This document shows positions 44,341 through 56,575 of a stretch of DNA of 64,000 nt, piece by piece (within the stretch, counting starts at the first letter, position 1; the number at the start of each line of letters is the position of its first letter). Position numbers and translations under genes: made by a program. Origin of the DNA: Antedon mediterranea (Eukaryota > Echinodermata > Crinoidea > Comatulida > Antedonidae); contig NC_092674.1 of the NCBI RefSeq assembly GCF_964355755.1, forward strand, positions 14,639,001 to 14,703,000, written 5' to 3'. The notes under the pieces were generated by a model. The model was given only the letters and a program-made list of their open reading frames with translations, did no database searches and was not told where the DNA came from.

Positions 44341-46729
44341 ATGAGTTTTAAGCAAATATTGAAAGTAGTAATAGTGGAAGAGTTTGAAGTAAGGGTAGCA
44401 TCAAGTGATGGAAGATCGTTTGCTGTTGGAAATGTATTGCTAGAAAATGAAAATAAAATAATTTCTTGTTATATCAACGATATGGAGACACCTGGTGCGA
44501 AAAAGTTATTGGAACTGAAAAGTGGGAAGAAAGTTATAATAACTAATGTTATACTGAAGAACGACGCCGTCAGGTTGTTAGCAAAATCCAAGGTAAGATT
44601 TTTATTAGTTTGTAAGTGTTTTTTTAAGGTGATTATTAGTTATTTATTGGATGGCTTGTTGATTTATTTTGTTTTATAATAGAGTGTTTAGGTATAGATT
44701 AGTCATTTATATTGTGGTAGTTTAGAGTTAAATGTATTGTTTGATTTATGTTGTACAGTATAGTCATGTCTTGTTGTTTTTTGTGGCTATAGGTGTTGAG
44801 CAGAGTTGGTAACTTTCCTATCAATGAAGAGATAATTGAAAAGTTTGTGAAGCCAGAGGTTGTGACAGTCATGGAAGCGAAGGGAAGTCCCCCTAAACGA
44901 AGGATATCCGTTAAAGGGAATGTATTTGAGGTAATTATTGATGAATATTTGTATTGTTGTTTATTTGATGTTGTTTAATGAAATTAAAGAAAAGTAATAC
45001 AACGTCAATTTACATAATGCATCCAAATTTAAAAACCCGTTATGCTATTGTTAGTCACAAAGCAACGTTACTTTATAAATTGATTTTAAATTACTTTTTT
45101 TTTATTTTCAGGTGGGGAAGTTAGTGGAGACACCCACTTATAAAAGACGATGTCTGAAGTTAGGCACACCAGAATCTAATATCGATTTAGTCCTTTGGGG
45201 CGATAAAAGTCAATTGATTGACTGGAAACCACTGAAACAAGTGACCATTTCGGCGGTAGTCGTAGAGGAAAGCAAGAAATTAAAAAGCACGAGATCTACT
45301 GTTGTAGAAGTAAGTGTTGTATAATTTGTTATTTAGCATGCTAAGTTTGAGGTTTGTTGGCGGCTTAATATTTACCAAATAGGCATGCTTTCGGGTAATT
45401 CATTCTATTGTCGTCTGAAGTTGGAGTGTGCCAAAATATTTGCATTACGATGTTGTTCTTTATGTTAGTTTGTTGGTTGTATAATTAGTATCGGTAAAGT
45501 CATATTGAATTTTTGAAGCTCAGCATATTTTGTGTTATAAATTAAGCTTTGATGTGTAGGAAGGTGTGAAGGGTATAACTATATAGTCTACTCAAATGTT
45601 ATTTAATCATTAACAATAGATTATTAAGTTCTGAATAAATACATATATATGTTAACAAGGCCGCATATGGTAGTCGCGTGCTTGCGTTAGTGTTTACAGA
45701 CCCAACCATTGAGGTGTAGAGTCGCGTTGCATGGGATTAAATTTTAAGATTTTTTTAGTTTTGATAGTGAAGTAAATATAGGTTTTACTTAATTATTAAA
45801 GAACAATGAACCATGTCGTAACTGGAATGGAAATAGCGTAAATGAAATGAATGCTTATTGAACAGAAATGAATTTACTTATAAAAATGATGGTGAATTCC
45901 TTTGTATTTTGAGATGAATTAGATGTGATTTGTACGTTTTAGTTATTAATTAAAACAATGTTTAATTTCAGACTGACGATACTGAATTTTTAGAAGGGGT
46001 GGTCATCGGGCTTGGCGATGAGAACGAAGGGTATGTACTTTATATTTTGTATTACTTACTTAGCAGGAGTTTTGTGTAACTTTGGCATTTGGATTTGGAA
46101 ATGGCATATTTTTGGAGGGCATTTTACATAAACATGTGTATTTTTTTAAATAATCGATTTATGGACATAATTTGTAGGCCTACTGTAGAATGTTTCTAAA
46201 AGATTAGCTGGCATCGTCAATAAATGTGAAATGTTTGTGGTCGTTTTAAATTTGATGGAAGAAAAGATGATGCACCGCGATAAAACGGTGTCGACAGTGT
46301 TCTTTTATTTTAGGCGATCAACAACATTTTTCAATGTTTTTTTGTTAATCAAAATTATGAATGTAGGGTTATCTTTTAACAACAATTAACAGTTTTTATT
46401 GTACAATTTCCGGTTAGTTAGGATTTTTGTTTCTGTTAATTACGCTTGGCTGCCGATAATTTTGTTTCGTGAAAGAAGTTTTCCGTATTATCCATGGAAA
46501 GATAAGGAAAGTGAATGTGTTGGTTTATAAAAAGAATCTCAATGCTGTTTTTTGAAAGTTTTATTATTATTCTTTCATTTTTAGATATCCTGTAGACGTA
46601 ATCCTAGCAGACGGTGACGTGTTAAAAATTCCGGAGGGCTTGGAATTCAATTTTGAAATTGATTTACCTGCTAATGTTAATTATCAGACCGACGGAGATC
46701 GGTTAGTAACCGCATTACACGTTCTTTAA
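44341..46729 (+). CDS. Five-exon gene for an OB-fold-like (RPA70-like) protein, ~263 aa
   Basis: Exons 44341-44592, 44793-44930, 45112-45309, 45972-46030 and 46585-46729 join in consistent phase through good GT-AG sites (donors GTAAGA, GTAATT, GTAAGT, GTATGT; acceptors GGCTATAG, TATTTTCAG, TTAATTTCAG, CATTTTTAG). Start is the ATG of MSFKQILKVVIVEEF; an upstream in-frame ATG at 44260 is possible. Residues about 1-84 and 120-196 each look like one OB fold: SCYINDME..KKVIITNVILK and RRISVKGNVFEVGKLVET ... IDLVLWGDKSQLIDW ... VTISAVVVEES. That pattern is typical of single-stranded-DNA-binding RPA70-type folds (inference). The acidic C-terminus ends PANVNYQTDGDRLVTALHVL. It could alternatively splice on at 46702 (GTTAGT). 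Host gene or multicopy element gene: undecided. Confidence 0.6.
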
Positions 46730-47215
46730 ATTAAAAGCATAGTATCAGTAATGCGCTGCTTGTATTTTTGTACCGTAGAGTAGTGCGTTGTATTGTTTTT
46801 TTGCATGCGTTGACGTGTAGTCATTTTATGATTTTAGAGAAATTGATATAGTTTAAAGATGTATTGTCAGTCAAACAGGTTATGTAAAGTATTTATTTTG
46901 AAAGGTTAAGAAAAAAACAAAACAATTAAAAATATAACCTTATATTTGGAATTTGATGTGAAATTGATGTGAACATTGTCGTTTATGCGTACGCGTAAGA
47001 TAACAAATTTGCTATATTAAGGTAATTTAATGTTAAATTGATTGTGTTTTAGGCCTACATGTAATGACGCGAGGTTAATTGACTACCGTACTATAATTGT
47101 TTAGTTTATATCAGGCAGATCATGTCAAGAATTTAGTAGTTCTGTTTTTAGTGTTGTTGTTTAAAAGATTATTATGTATTATTAAAGAATATTGTTAAAT
47201 GAATATAGGCCTATG
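46730..47215. other. No gene seen
   Basis: AT-rich sequence downstream of the OB-fold gene. No further exon in the required phase was convincing. Confidence 0.45.
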
Positions 47216-47514
47216 TGTTTGTTGAATTATATCGAGTTTGAATGAAACTGGGAATGTTGTGTTTGTATTTAATAACTGTCGATTTAGACGAAATTGACTT
47301 AATACGACTGGATATTGCGTATAATACTCCGGTATTATAGGGAGAATTTGACAGATGATGAAGTTGTTTTCGCCTAGCAATTTATTTATCAGACGTTGAC
47401 TATGTAGGTTTTGATTTGTTTTTTAAAACAAGTGAAACCTTTTTAGTTTTATTTGGAAAAATAGTATGTTACTTTGTAAACTGAACGGACATTGACTTTA
47501 ATGAATAATTGATA
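47216..47514 (+). repeat. Duplicated block, copy 2
   Basis: About 80 percent similar by eye to 42721-43022, with small indels; it contains extra bases (TTGACTTAATACG) absent from copy 1. It breaks off at the retroposon that follows. Confidence 0.8.
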
Positions 47515-47517
47515 TGA

Positions 47518-47975
47518 TCAGAATCGTCTATCTTTCGAACGTGGGGTCGGGTTTGTATCTGACCTATTAACGTAACAATCGGAATCAGCCACTAATGTAC
47601 CATTAACCACTAAACAGTTAAGTAAATAAACCTTGTTTGTATATGTTAAGGCAGGGGCGCCGTTTATCGTACCTAAACAGCCAACAACATCGACAAGGGT
47701 TTGAGGCTGACTTGCTCCTAGTTTTGGTAGTGGAACAAGTCTTCTCGGATAAGGACTATAAACCGTAGGTCTAGTGTACACAGTTATAACCTGTGTGCAC
47801 TTTAAAGAACCCAGTTCAGTATTTGAAAAGAGTTGGGGTTACCCCGGTGAACTGGTTCACAAAATAGCCCCGTATCAGGGGGATTACCACCTATCTGATA
47901 GGACAGTGATTAATTCACTATTGGCAATCCTTGTCCACATTGCCTAAAGACATAATATAAAATAAATAAATAAAA
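47518..47975 (+). mobile_element. SINE-like or LINE-tail retroposon
   Basis: A 450-bp segment of higher GC content ends in (AAATA)n at about 47955-47980. It includes CTGTGTGCACTTTAAAGAACC, CAGTATTTGAAAAGAGTTGG and GGTTACCCCGGTGAACTGG, a block I recall as widespread in invertebrate retroposons. No clear tRNA head. The 87-aa minus-strand frame across it has no recognisable motif and is not called. Confidence 0.45.
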
Positions 47976-49283
47976 TAATATACAAATCAGTTGTATTAGA
48001 TAATATCCGTCATTGGAATTAGTTAAGATGTCAGTTGCATAGGATATCATGGATGGAAATAATTTTTTATGCTTATATAATCTTATACAGTAAATACTGT
48101 ATTTTTGTATTTTTCTTTTTATTTAATATCCAGTTCAATTGTATTACTATAAAATCATGAATGCGGGGTAATTGTCAGTTATTGGATTGTTGTAATTGCG
48201 CAATTGCAGGTTTGGATGCAAAACCGAATGAAAATATCTAGTTTCAACAATGATGAGAAAATCAGGCGAAGAAGATATCATGTTGACATGCATTTGGGAG
48301 TTGTCAAAATAGTGTAGATAGAGTAATCGCGTACTGGGACCACTATGGTTAATTTACAGGTACTACCCAACACTGAACAGTTCCTAATACAAATAATACT
48401 GTAGTTTGAATTTTAAAATATAGTAAGATATTGAAGAAAATGTTGTATTATATGTTTTACAGGTCATAATATAAATATAGCAAATACATTTTTATTAAAC
48501 ATTTAAGTCAAGAATAGTGGAATAATGTTTCGTTAAGTGTATTTTACTGAGTGAAATTTAAATTTGTTGATTCCAAAAGAAGGTATGACTGACAGATTGT
48601 CACATTTTGTAGTATGATTAAGCTTACCGGTAAGTATTATTTTGATTATTTAATTTGCTTATTATGATGTGTAATGAATTTACAGATTTCAAATTAAAAG
48701 ACGTGATGCAGTACTGTACTATTTCAGGATTAGGCCAAACTATTGAAAGTCTGAATTTATCACATTATTAATATAATGACATATAATGAAAGATAATAAT
48801 AATAACAAAAATGAATTTGTTATAACAATAATAAATAACAACTAATCTATTACTCGTAACAAAAATCAATTATGGATTTATGAAAAGTACACATAATAAC
48901 ATTTCCAGTAATGTATGTGTTAATAGACTAAATCCTTAAACAAATAATATAGAGGATGAGATTTATATGTTTATTTTGAAGATGGACTTTAACATTTTGT
49001 AACAACATTTAATTAATTTCTAGAAATTAAATTGTTTTAATTTTGTTCATGCTATCATCTTATTCATGATTTTTAAATACACAGCGGATATTCAGTTTTG
49101 GTGTAGTGTCTACTATACGCGAAAATACGTGTATAATAATTGTTACACTACGCTATATTGAAAGGGAAGATGTGTTTACTTTGCCAGGCACGGAGAGGCT
49201 AATATAGGGTTACAGAGATCTCTGGTAATAATCAGTGATTTTATATCATCAATAGTAATTATAAAACACTAAGTGATATTGGC
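47976..49283. other. No gene seen
   Basis: AT-rich DNA; a relative of the AGGTTTGGATGCAAAAC segment lies near 48205. Nothing else supportable. Confidence 0.45.
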
Positions 49284-49293
49284 TTATTGTTGG

Positions 49294-51533
49294 GGGTGTC
49301 TCGAAAACAGAGATCTCGAAAACAGAGACCAGAGACCCAGGGTCTCTGTTTTCGAGATTTTCTCGAAAACAGACACCCCCACTAAAGCGTCTCAATATTA
49401 CGTTATATAGGGGGTTTCTGTTTTCGAGAAAAAGTCGAGAACAGAGACCCCTACTAAAATGTCTCAATATTAAAGTCAATGTTACGTTATGTAGGGGGTC
49501 CCCACTAAAACGTCTCAATATTACGTTATATAGCGAGTCTTTTTGACCGTTCGAATACTTCCATCAACAGGATTCAGTCGATAAATATCGTCCTCTTAGT
49601 CCTTAATTTGTACGTTGTGTGTTATGTCTAGATGGTGCCAAAAGGCAAGATGAAACAGTTGTTATCAGTACACTTCTTCCTGTATTATCAGTTGTATGGC
49701 ACGCCATACAGTTGGGTTATACATACCACCTGTACCTATAGCAATTAGTATGAGTCATGTAGAAAGTGGATTGTGAATAAAAGAGTCAGCTTTTATTACA
49801 ATACATTATACATGACTTACTTAGGTACTGGGGGTATATAACATTGTGTATAAATAGTAAAATGTTGTAGTTAAGAAGAAGAAAGGATAACAATCACAGT
49901 AGAAAGAAATAAATGAAGTTTCTATCGTTAAATATACCTTAATTGTACGAAAAGTAATTTTGTCAGTCCCCTCCACTTTTCAACATAAAAATCACAGAAT
50001 GACGTGTTGGTGTTACAAAAATCCGAAAAACCTTTTTTTTTGCTTGTCAGTTTGAAATTGACATTTTATTTTTTCCAGCGATCTGCGCCGTTGCATTGGT
50101 GTCGAAAACAACAATGTTGAACATATTATTTATAATATAAACAAAGAAATATATAATGAAATAACAATTCAAAATACGAAATGTATACCGGTAAACTTCT
50201 TTAAATGAATGACGGTTGAACGAATGCTCACAATAAACGTTAAAGTTATGACTTCACAATGTTCAAATATAGCATTTTCAAAATTATAGATGTAATTAAC
50301 ATAGATAGAGGTCTAACCCATTTTTAAAAACAGTTTGCAAATAACATTCAAATAACAATTTACTAACGTGCACAATAATGTTCGAATATGACATTTAAAA
50401 ATTGTTAATAACGTTAAAAGAACGTTAGTATCGACATTCAATAACATTTGATAACATTGTTTTAACGTTCACAGTACGTTCAATGTACGGTATTTTTTTT
50501 TTCGCAAACGATAAAAGTTCTTGCAAATTGAATAATAGGCTAAACAAAACCAAACAAATTATTAACAACCAATTGACAAAGTGGTTTGTCAGTTGAACAT
50601 TATGTAACAATAACGTTTTAAGTCAAAATAAAACGTTATGTGAACGTTTAAAACACAACGTTCAGCGGGCGTCAAAGAGAATCCACACATTTGAACAGAA
50701 AATAGGTGATTTTTATTAAAACCGCAAATGTTATTTAACTGGGACTAATAGTGGGACTCTTCCGGCCTTGTTTTCGTGTCGAGCGAAATGATATAAGGTC
50801 AGACTTTGAGGCAGACTGGAGGATGAAGACAAATATATTGTGTTGGGCGAGCCTTAAAAAAGAAATGAATTTTAAAAAAATAAATAAATTGATAAATATA
50901 ATAAACATAAATTCATGGTTTTTGCGATAAAAGTTGGGTTTTAATAATTTATGACCAAGCTCGTTGGTGGGTATTTGCAACATTCTTAATAAACAGGGAT
51001 TATATTAGGAGGTATCGGGAAATCTTGAAAAAAGAGACCCCCAATATAATGAGACGTTTTAGTGGGGGTCTCTGTTTTCGAGTTTTTCTCGAAAACAGAG
51101 ACCTCTTTATAACGTAATATTGACTTAATATTGAGACGTTTTTGTGGGGGTCTATGTTTTCGAGAAATCTCGAAAAAAGAGACCCCCTATATAATGTAAT
51201 ATTGAGACATTTTAGTGGGGGTCTGTGTTTTCGAGTTTTTCTCGAAAACAGAGACCCCTTATATAACGTAATATTGAATTAATATTGAGACGTTTTAGTG
51301 GGGGTCTCTGTTTTCGTGTTTATCTCGAAAACAGATACCCCCTATATAATGTAATATTGACTTAATATTGAGACGTTTTAGTGGGGGTCTCTGTTTTCGA
51401 GTTTTTCTCGAAAACAGAGACCCCCTATATAATGTAATATTGAGACGTTTTAGTAGGGGTATCTGTTTTCGAGATTTTCTCGAAAACAGAGACCCTGGGT
51501 CTCGGGTCTCTGGTCTCTGTTTTCGAGACACCC
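49294..51533. mobile_element. GGGTGTC-family TIR element B (2.24 kb)
   Basis: Ends GGGTGTCTCGAAAACAGAG and CTCTGTTTTCGAGACACCC are bracketed by the 10-bp direct repeat TTATTGTTGG (49284-49293 and 51534-51543). The left end has two to three hairpin units, the right end a longer array. The middle (about 49550-50760) is unrelated AT-rich DNA with many AACGTT-type hexamers (50210-50660). At about 50785-51000 it carries the segment shared with element A. No transposase gene, so it must be mobilised in trans. Confidence 0.85.
51040..51533. repeat. Array of six hairpin units in element B
   Basis: Six units spaced about 71-84 bp apart, each a near-perfect hairpin GTCTCTGTTTTCGAG - 3 to 5 nt - CTCGAAAACAGAGAC, separated by linkers of the type CCCTATATAATGTAATATTGA and GACGTTTTAGTGGGG. 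The last unit runs into the terminus CTGGGTCTCGGGTCTCTGG. Linkers come in a short and a long form. This is expansion of the terminal repeat. Confidence 0.85.
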
Positions 51534-51543
51534 TTATTGTTGG

Positions 51544-52735
51544 CGTATTTAAAATATTGTTCCTATAAGTTGTTTAGTTAGATAGGGTATGGCGTACATG
51601 AAATCAATAACTCTCATTGTCACAATGTTTGCTTGCTTTGTGTGCCTGGAAATGCTGCCTTTGAACATAATTATTGCGCAATAATCAACGCCTGTTTGCC
51701 ATTGTGTATTATTCAAATACGCTCGTTGGTCATGAAAATATACGCATAAGGTCAAACCTACCTAACCTGTTTCATAAAGGGAGCTTCGATTATAAGAGAC
51801 GTCTGCATAGGTTATAAAACAGCTGTGTTTTTTATATTTGAATTGTGTGCGGGAAGTCACATGTATCTGTTTTGATGCGCTTTTGACACAGTTATTCCGA
51901 AATGAAGTTATGGGTATTTTGGTCTAGTTATGAATGATTTGTTATTTATTCAAGTTAGAGTTTTAGAGTCCTTATACGATAATTGTATTTAATGATAATG
52001 ATACGGAGATGCAAATTGATATTAAATGATGATAATAATAATACAGTAACAATACATTAATAATAACATTAATATGTAATATTGGTTTTTGTTGACGAGG
52101 GTATTGTTTATTAGTGCAGTTTGGATTTTGGTTGTTTGTTTATAATATTTAAAAAAAAAAGGTCATTGTTTGTGATTGATAGCCTCGAAATTGATATGTT
52201 GGGAATACTTGGGCATAGGCCTAATGATAACCGTTGAAGTTGTTTAGGTGAATGGTCGTGGGATTGTTGAATGTTATTCATTTTAGGGTCATTTGAATAA
52301 ATTATATCAACGTTCAGTAATGGATAATTCAGACGTTTAGTATCGCTTGCAAGTTACGTAAGAAAGTATATGACATTGTTAAATTGTGTGAGTCCAGTCT
52401 TTTTAGCAGTTCGCCCTCTAGATAATCTGTATAAACTTCAAACCTGATACAGACAAATAACCCGAAGGCTTGAGAGAGTGTTCCACGGTAAAATTATACA
52501 GTATATTGCTAAAATAATACATTATAGACCACATAAATTACTACTGTACTATTTTGTTGTTAAAGCACAGTGAAGTTTTATTAAACTAAATATATTGTTT
52601 TAATGTTGTATACGAGGATTATAATATAGAGTGCGTTTGTGTTTCTGAAGGAGAATACGCATCGTTGTATGATGTAGGCCTCCTACGCGCACGGCTGGTG
52701 TGGTATGCGCGGCTCAAGGAGATAGGTGTAATGTA
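51544..52735. other. No gene seen
   Basis: AT-rich DNA with a diverged copy of the old repeat GGTCATTGTTTGTGATTGA (about 52162). No gene. Confidence 0.45.
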
Positions 52736-52737
52736 TT

Positions 52738-52998
52738 ACTGGAGAATCGCTGTACAAACTAAACGCGCATGTGACGTAGAGAGTTTGCATGGAGCGCATA
52801 GCCAGAGCCGTTTCGAAATTAAATAAAGCTATTTTTTTTGTTTAAAATCATGTTCGCAGTAGTTTTATAATTTTATAAATACTTTAACAAAAACAAATTG
52901 ATTGTTTTCATATTAAATTCGATAGTTAAAGCCTTTTGAATGTTATACATTTTTAAAACAAAGGACTCAACTTCATACTTTACAAAGGAGTAGTTGGA
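52738..52998. repeat. Second copy of the fold-back family core
   Basis: GAGAATCGCTGTACAAACTA, CATGGAGCGCATAGCC, AAATCATGTTCGCAGTAG, TTGAATGTTATACATTTT and AAAGGACTCAACTTCATAC follow the order found at 40783-41030. The outer ends are not recognisable. Confidence 0.75.
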
Positions 52999-53389
52999 CA
53001 AAAATATAAATTTATTTAAAGTTGCAAGAGAGTGTGGCCAACGACCGAAAGTAAATTATCCTAGGTGGCAGCACAAAATTATACAAGATTATGCCAGACA
53101 CAATTACGGCCAAAATAGCACAAAAATAATGTATTAGAGGGCGGTGTATGTTTATGTTTGTGTATCATAAAGTTGGGAAGCAAAAAAATGCCTGATTTGG
53201 CTACTATAATTTTTTATATAATTTTGGATAATTTTTTTCAATCGTATTTTATTGATGGATCACAATCGATGGCCAAAACTATTACTTACTTCTTTGCTTG
53301 ACTTAAACTGTAATTTTAATTTATTAAGTTCCCTCCTGTAAGTGGTGAACCATGAGCTCACTGTTGGTTGGAAAATGAATAAATAAATA

Positions 53390-54530
53390 ATTAAATAAAT
53401 AAAATAAGATTGTAAATCACTTAGAAAACCTATTTACTAAAGGTAATGGAAATGATATATTTGAATATATTCGTAAAAAACAAAGAAATTGTTAATTCAC
53501 ATTGGGTGTGCCCTCTTAAACAATCTGTCTTTGATTCATCAATTGCTAATTGGAGCCAAGAGTTAAATACAAAATCATCACTCAACGAATACAAATCTTT
53601 AAAAAAAAAACCTTGTCTAGAAACTATACCTTTTGGACAAAACAGATTTTGAAGGGGTAAGCATCAAATTTAAGCTGCGCACAAATACTCTGCCATTATA
53701 AGGTAGAAAATGCAATTGACTACCTGAAAGTGATGGTTTATGTAGTCTTTGCAATATGAAACGTATAGAAAACGTAACACACTTCCTATTTGAATGTCCT
53801 GCTTACGACGACATTAGAAAAGAAGAAACCATGAGATTAAAACTACAATTGCAATCTTCTAACCTTAATCATATTTGGCACTTATTCATAAACTCTAATA
53901 CTGATGTTAAAATATACCTAACACTTGGAAGTGACTATCACATGTTCAGTAAAGAAACCCATCTAATACTTGATAAATTTTGCAAAATATATGCCAAAAG
54001 AGCATGGAAAAAGCGCTCCGCAATTATCAATTAATAGATCTAGAAATTGTACCAGATTTCCGTTCTGTATTGCAGAGTAAGACTTGCATAGTGTAAATTT
54101 CTGTTTTTTTTTTTTACTGTATCAGTTGATTTTAAAATGCCTTGTCATTCATTTATTTCTTATGGTTAACTTTATAATGTAATTTGTTAATTTTGCAAAT
54201 GTAAATTTCTGTTCATTTTAGGCCTTTTATTTATATCTGTATTTTGTATTATCATTGTAAACGACACTTAACTGCTGCATGGAGACTTTCAAAACACACT
54301 TAAATCAGGATTATAATTTGAGGTAAAATGGTTAATAAAACACTAAAATAAGATTAAATATTAAAATTAGGAAAATCGAAATAATAATAAATTCTTTTAT
54401 TTTCTCTTTATACTTTTATTTAGCCTTCAGGCTAACATAATGTATGTAATGTATGTAAGAACGCACCGTCCAGAAGAACGTGTGCCACCGATTTAAAGGC
54501 GTATGTTCAATAAAGTTATTATTATTATAA
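53390..54530 (+). pseudogene. LINE 3' fragment with RT C-terminal zinc motif
   Basis: A frameshifted plus-strand coding relic. The downstream frame (53756-54034) includes, just upstream in another frame, SDGLCSLCN, then ENVTHFLFECPAYDDIR. Cys-x2-Cys ... His-x4-Cys is the usual C-terminal motif of many LINE ORF2 proteins. It ends KRAWKKRSAIIN and stop. The untranslated tail ends in an (ATT)n microsatellite at about 54520-54530. A different LINE family from those at 1.3 and 7.8 kb. Confidence 0.6.
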
Positions 54531-56313
54531 TTATGGCTCTGCTACTTGATTGCAAACGCTGCCGCCACTGTCTTGGTTTCTTAAAGATATAGCTGGCCGA
54601 GTGAGGGCTAAGCGACTAAAAACATTGTATTACTTGGTGGAGTGGATCGTATAAAGTGTGGTTGGTTGTTTACTTACGAACGAAATTATATGTTAAAATA
54701 TTGATGGAAAATTCACATTGAAAGAAGTTAAAGCAAAAGTTGGTTTGCAACTTATTAATATTAAGAATAAGTTTAAACTTAGTCTAGGTAAGACATTTGA
54801 CATTGTAGATTGCCATTTATTTATTAATGTGCATGATGATGATCAAGCTCTGAATTTGATGTTTTGAGTACGAGTGGTTGTGTCCGGTGGCCGTGTATTG
54901 GAATCGACGGGATGTTTCTGCCATGACTGAGACGATTCGGCTAGATTTTGGGGAGGAACGTTTCATTTTGTAGGCTGAAAATTGTAGCTTTTGACAAAGC
55001 TATATATATTTGTGTGGTATTTATGAACTGTTTTTGTTTGAACCTACCATATTTTATTTACAATGACAATTTTAGTACAATATACATCCTTAGTAATACT
55101 ACTACAGTACTATAGACTAGTAAGGATTAGGTGCCGTATTCGGCCACCTCGCGATTGATATGGACTGTACCATTATTATTATAGGTGTGTGGTGTATTGT
55201 GTTTTATGTAGAGAAGGGTGTCTATTGAATTAAATGGGAAGACAATACAATTGTTCTGTTATGTAACTTAGACAGTAAAAACTATAAGGAACAATACAGA
55301 ACATAAACTAGCAAGCATGTACTTTTGATAAGGTATTTTATTATTACAGTAGATACTGTGTTACGGAATGCTAAGATTTTGTAACAATATTACTATCTAA
55401 TATACTTAGTACTATATATAAACTAAAGTAAATATTACAGTTTAATCAGAATCAAAACATATTAATTTAATTAATATTTATTGGAAGACACCAATCATCC
55501 TCGTCATGGCGATATTATTAGTTCCGTTTTGCATTCGTTATTATAAAACGTTTTGATGCAAATACTGTTCAATTTTTTTAGAATCTGTATTTGTATTAAA
55601 TCTCTATATATATGTAACAAAGGACGTAATTGTTTTAAATCGTTGCCGTTGGTGAAAAATGTTTTTGGTGATTGTGGTATTCGAATGGAAACTTTTGTTG
55701 TCAATATAAAGATTTGAATGGTATATTTTAAATTTAAAACGAATTGAGCTCAACAGAAAGTCATTTCAACACAAATTGACAACGCAAGCTTTGTTGTTAA
55801 GAGCAATCTCTACGCTCAAAATTCGGAAAAAACTGGTCAATATTGTAATTGAATATGACAATTGTGTTTATCTTTTGTATCCGTCAATTTTTCTATTTTT
55901 ATTACTGAGCTAATTAAATTCATTATATGATGTGTGTACTATAAAAATATAGCCTGCTAATAGTTTATGACCGTGTTCGTACGGCGATTGAAATACACGT
56001 TTATTTGGTTTTTACCCTTGGGGTAAAACCCATACGACGTTCGTACGAATAAACAAAGTACCGGTAAGCTGACACGAAACCAATTAAGATCGGAATTCTT
56101 AGGTCAAAAAGCGCCCTCTGTGCGTCGACCCATATCAATTGACATGGCGTGTTGACAAATTCAACTGGATATTGCATGTCGTTTCGCGCGCGAATCGTTC
56201 AATTATTATTTTTCAATCGACAACCAGACCTATATATTTATAATACATCGAATACAATTTACTTTTTAAATAAATAATGATCGAAAATCCTGCTAACGTA
56301 TGTTGTTTGTTGA
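54531..56313. other. Mostly nothing; one orphan open frame
   Basis: AT-rich DNA. A 57-codon frame at 54697-54867 (plus) reads DGKFTLKEVKAKVGLQLI and ends HDDDQALNLMF. It has coding-like composition but no ATG, splice sites or known motif, so it may be a gene scrap. The other short frames have nothing to support them. Confidence 0.3.
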
Positions 56314-56575
56314 CCACGTGTGTTTATCGTGCGAGCCGAACTATTGTTGTGGAAATTCCATTTAATGTACACGCACTGTACCCCTCTTGTAAAAATCACC
56401 ACGTGTATTTATCGTGCGAGCCGAACTATTGTTGTGAAAATTCCATTTAATGTACACGCACTGTACCCCTCTTGTAAAAATCACCACGTGTATTCATCGT
56501 GCGAGCCGAACTATTGTTGTAAAAATTCCATTTAACACGCACTGTACCCCTCTTATCGTGCGAGCCGAACGGTTG
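56314..56575 (+). repeat. 85-bp tandem repeat, about three copies
   Basis: Units begin CCACGTG at 56314, 56399 and 56484 (exact 85-bp phase); the third is shortened and followed by a partial fourth (TCGTGCGAGCCGAACGG). Each unit carries an E-box-like CACGTG, ATCGTGCGAGCCGAACTATT and GCACTGTACCCCTCTTGT. The open frame across it is a by-product of the repeats. Confidence 0.85.

Noticed and set aside
47518-47781. 87-aa minus-strand frame as a gene
   Set aside because: It lies inside a retroposon with an A-rich tail on the plus strand and has no recognisable motif.
51040-51533. Palindromic repeats with linkers considered as CRISPR-like
   Set aside because: Linkers are themselves repeated (two types), and the array is the terminus of a TIR element with a target duplication.
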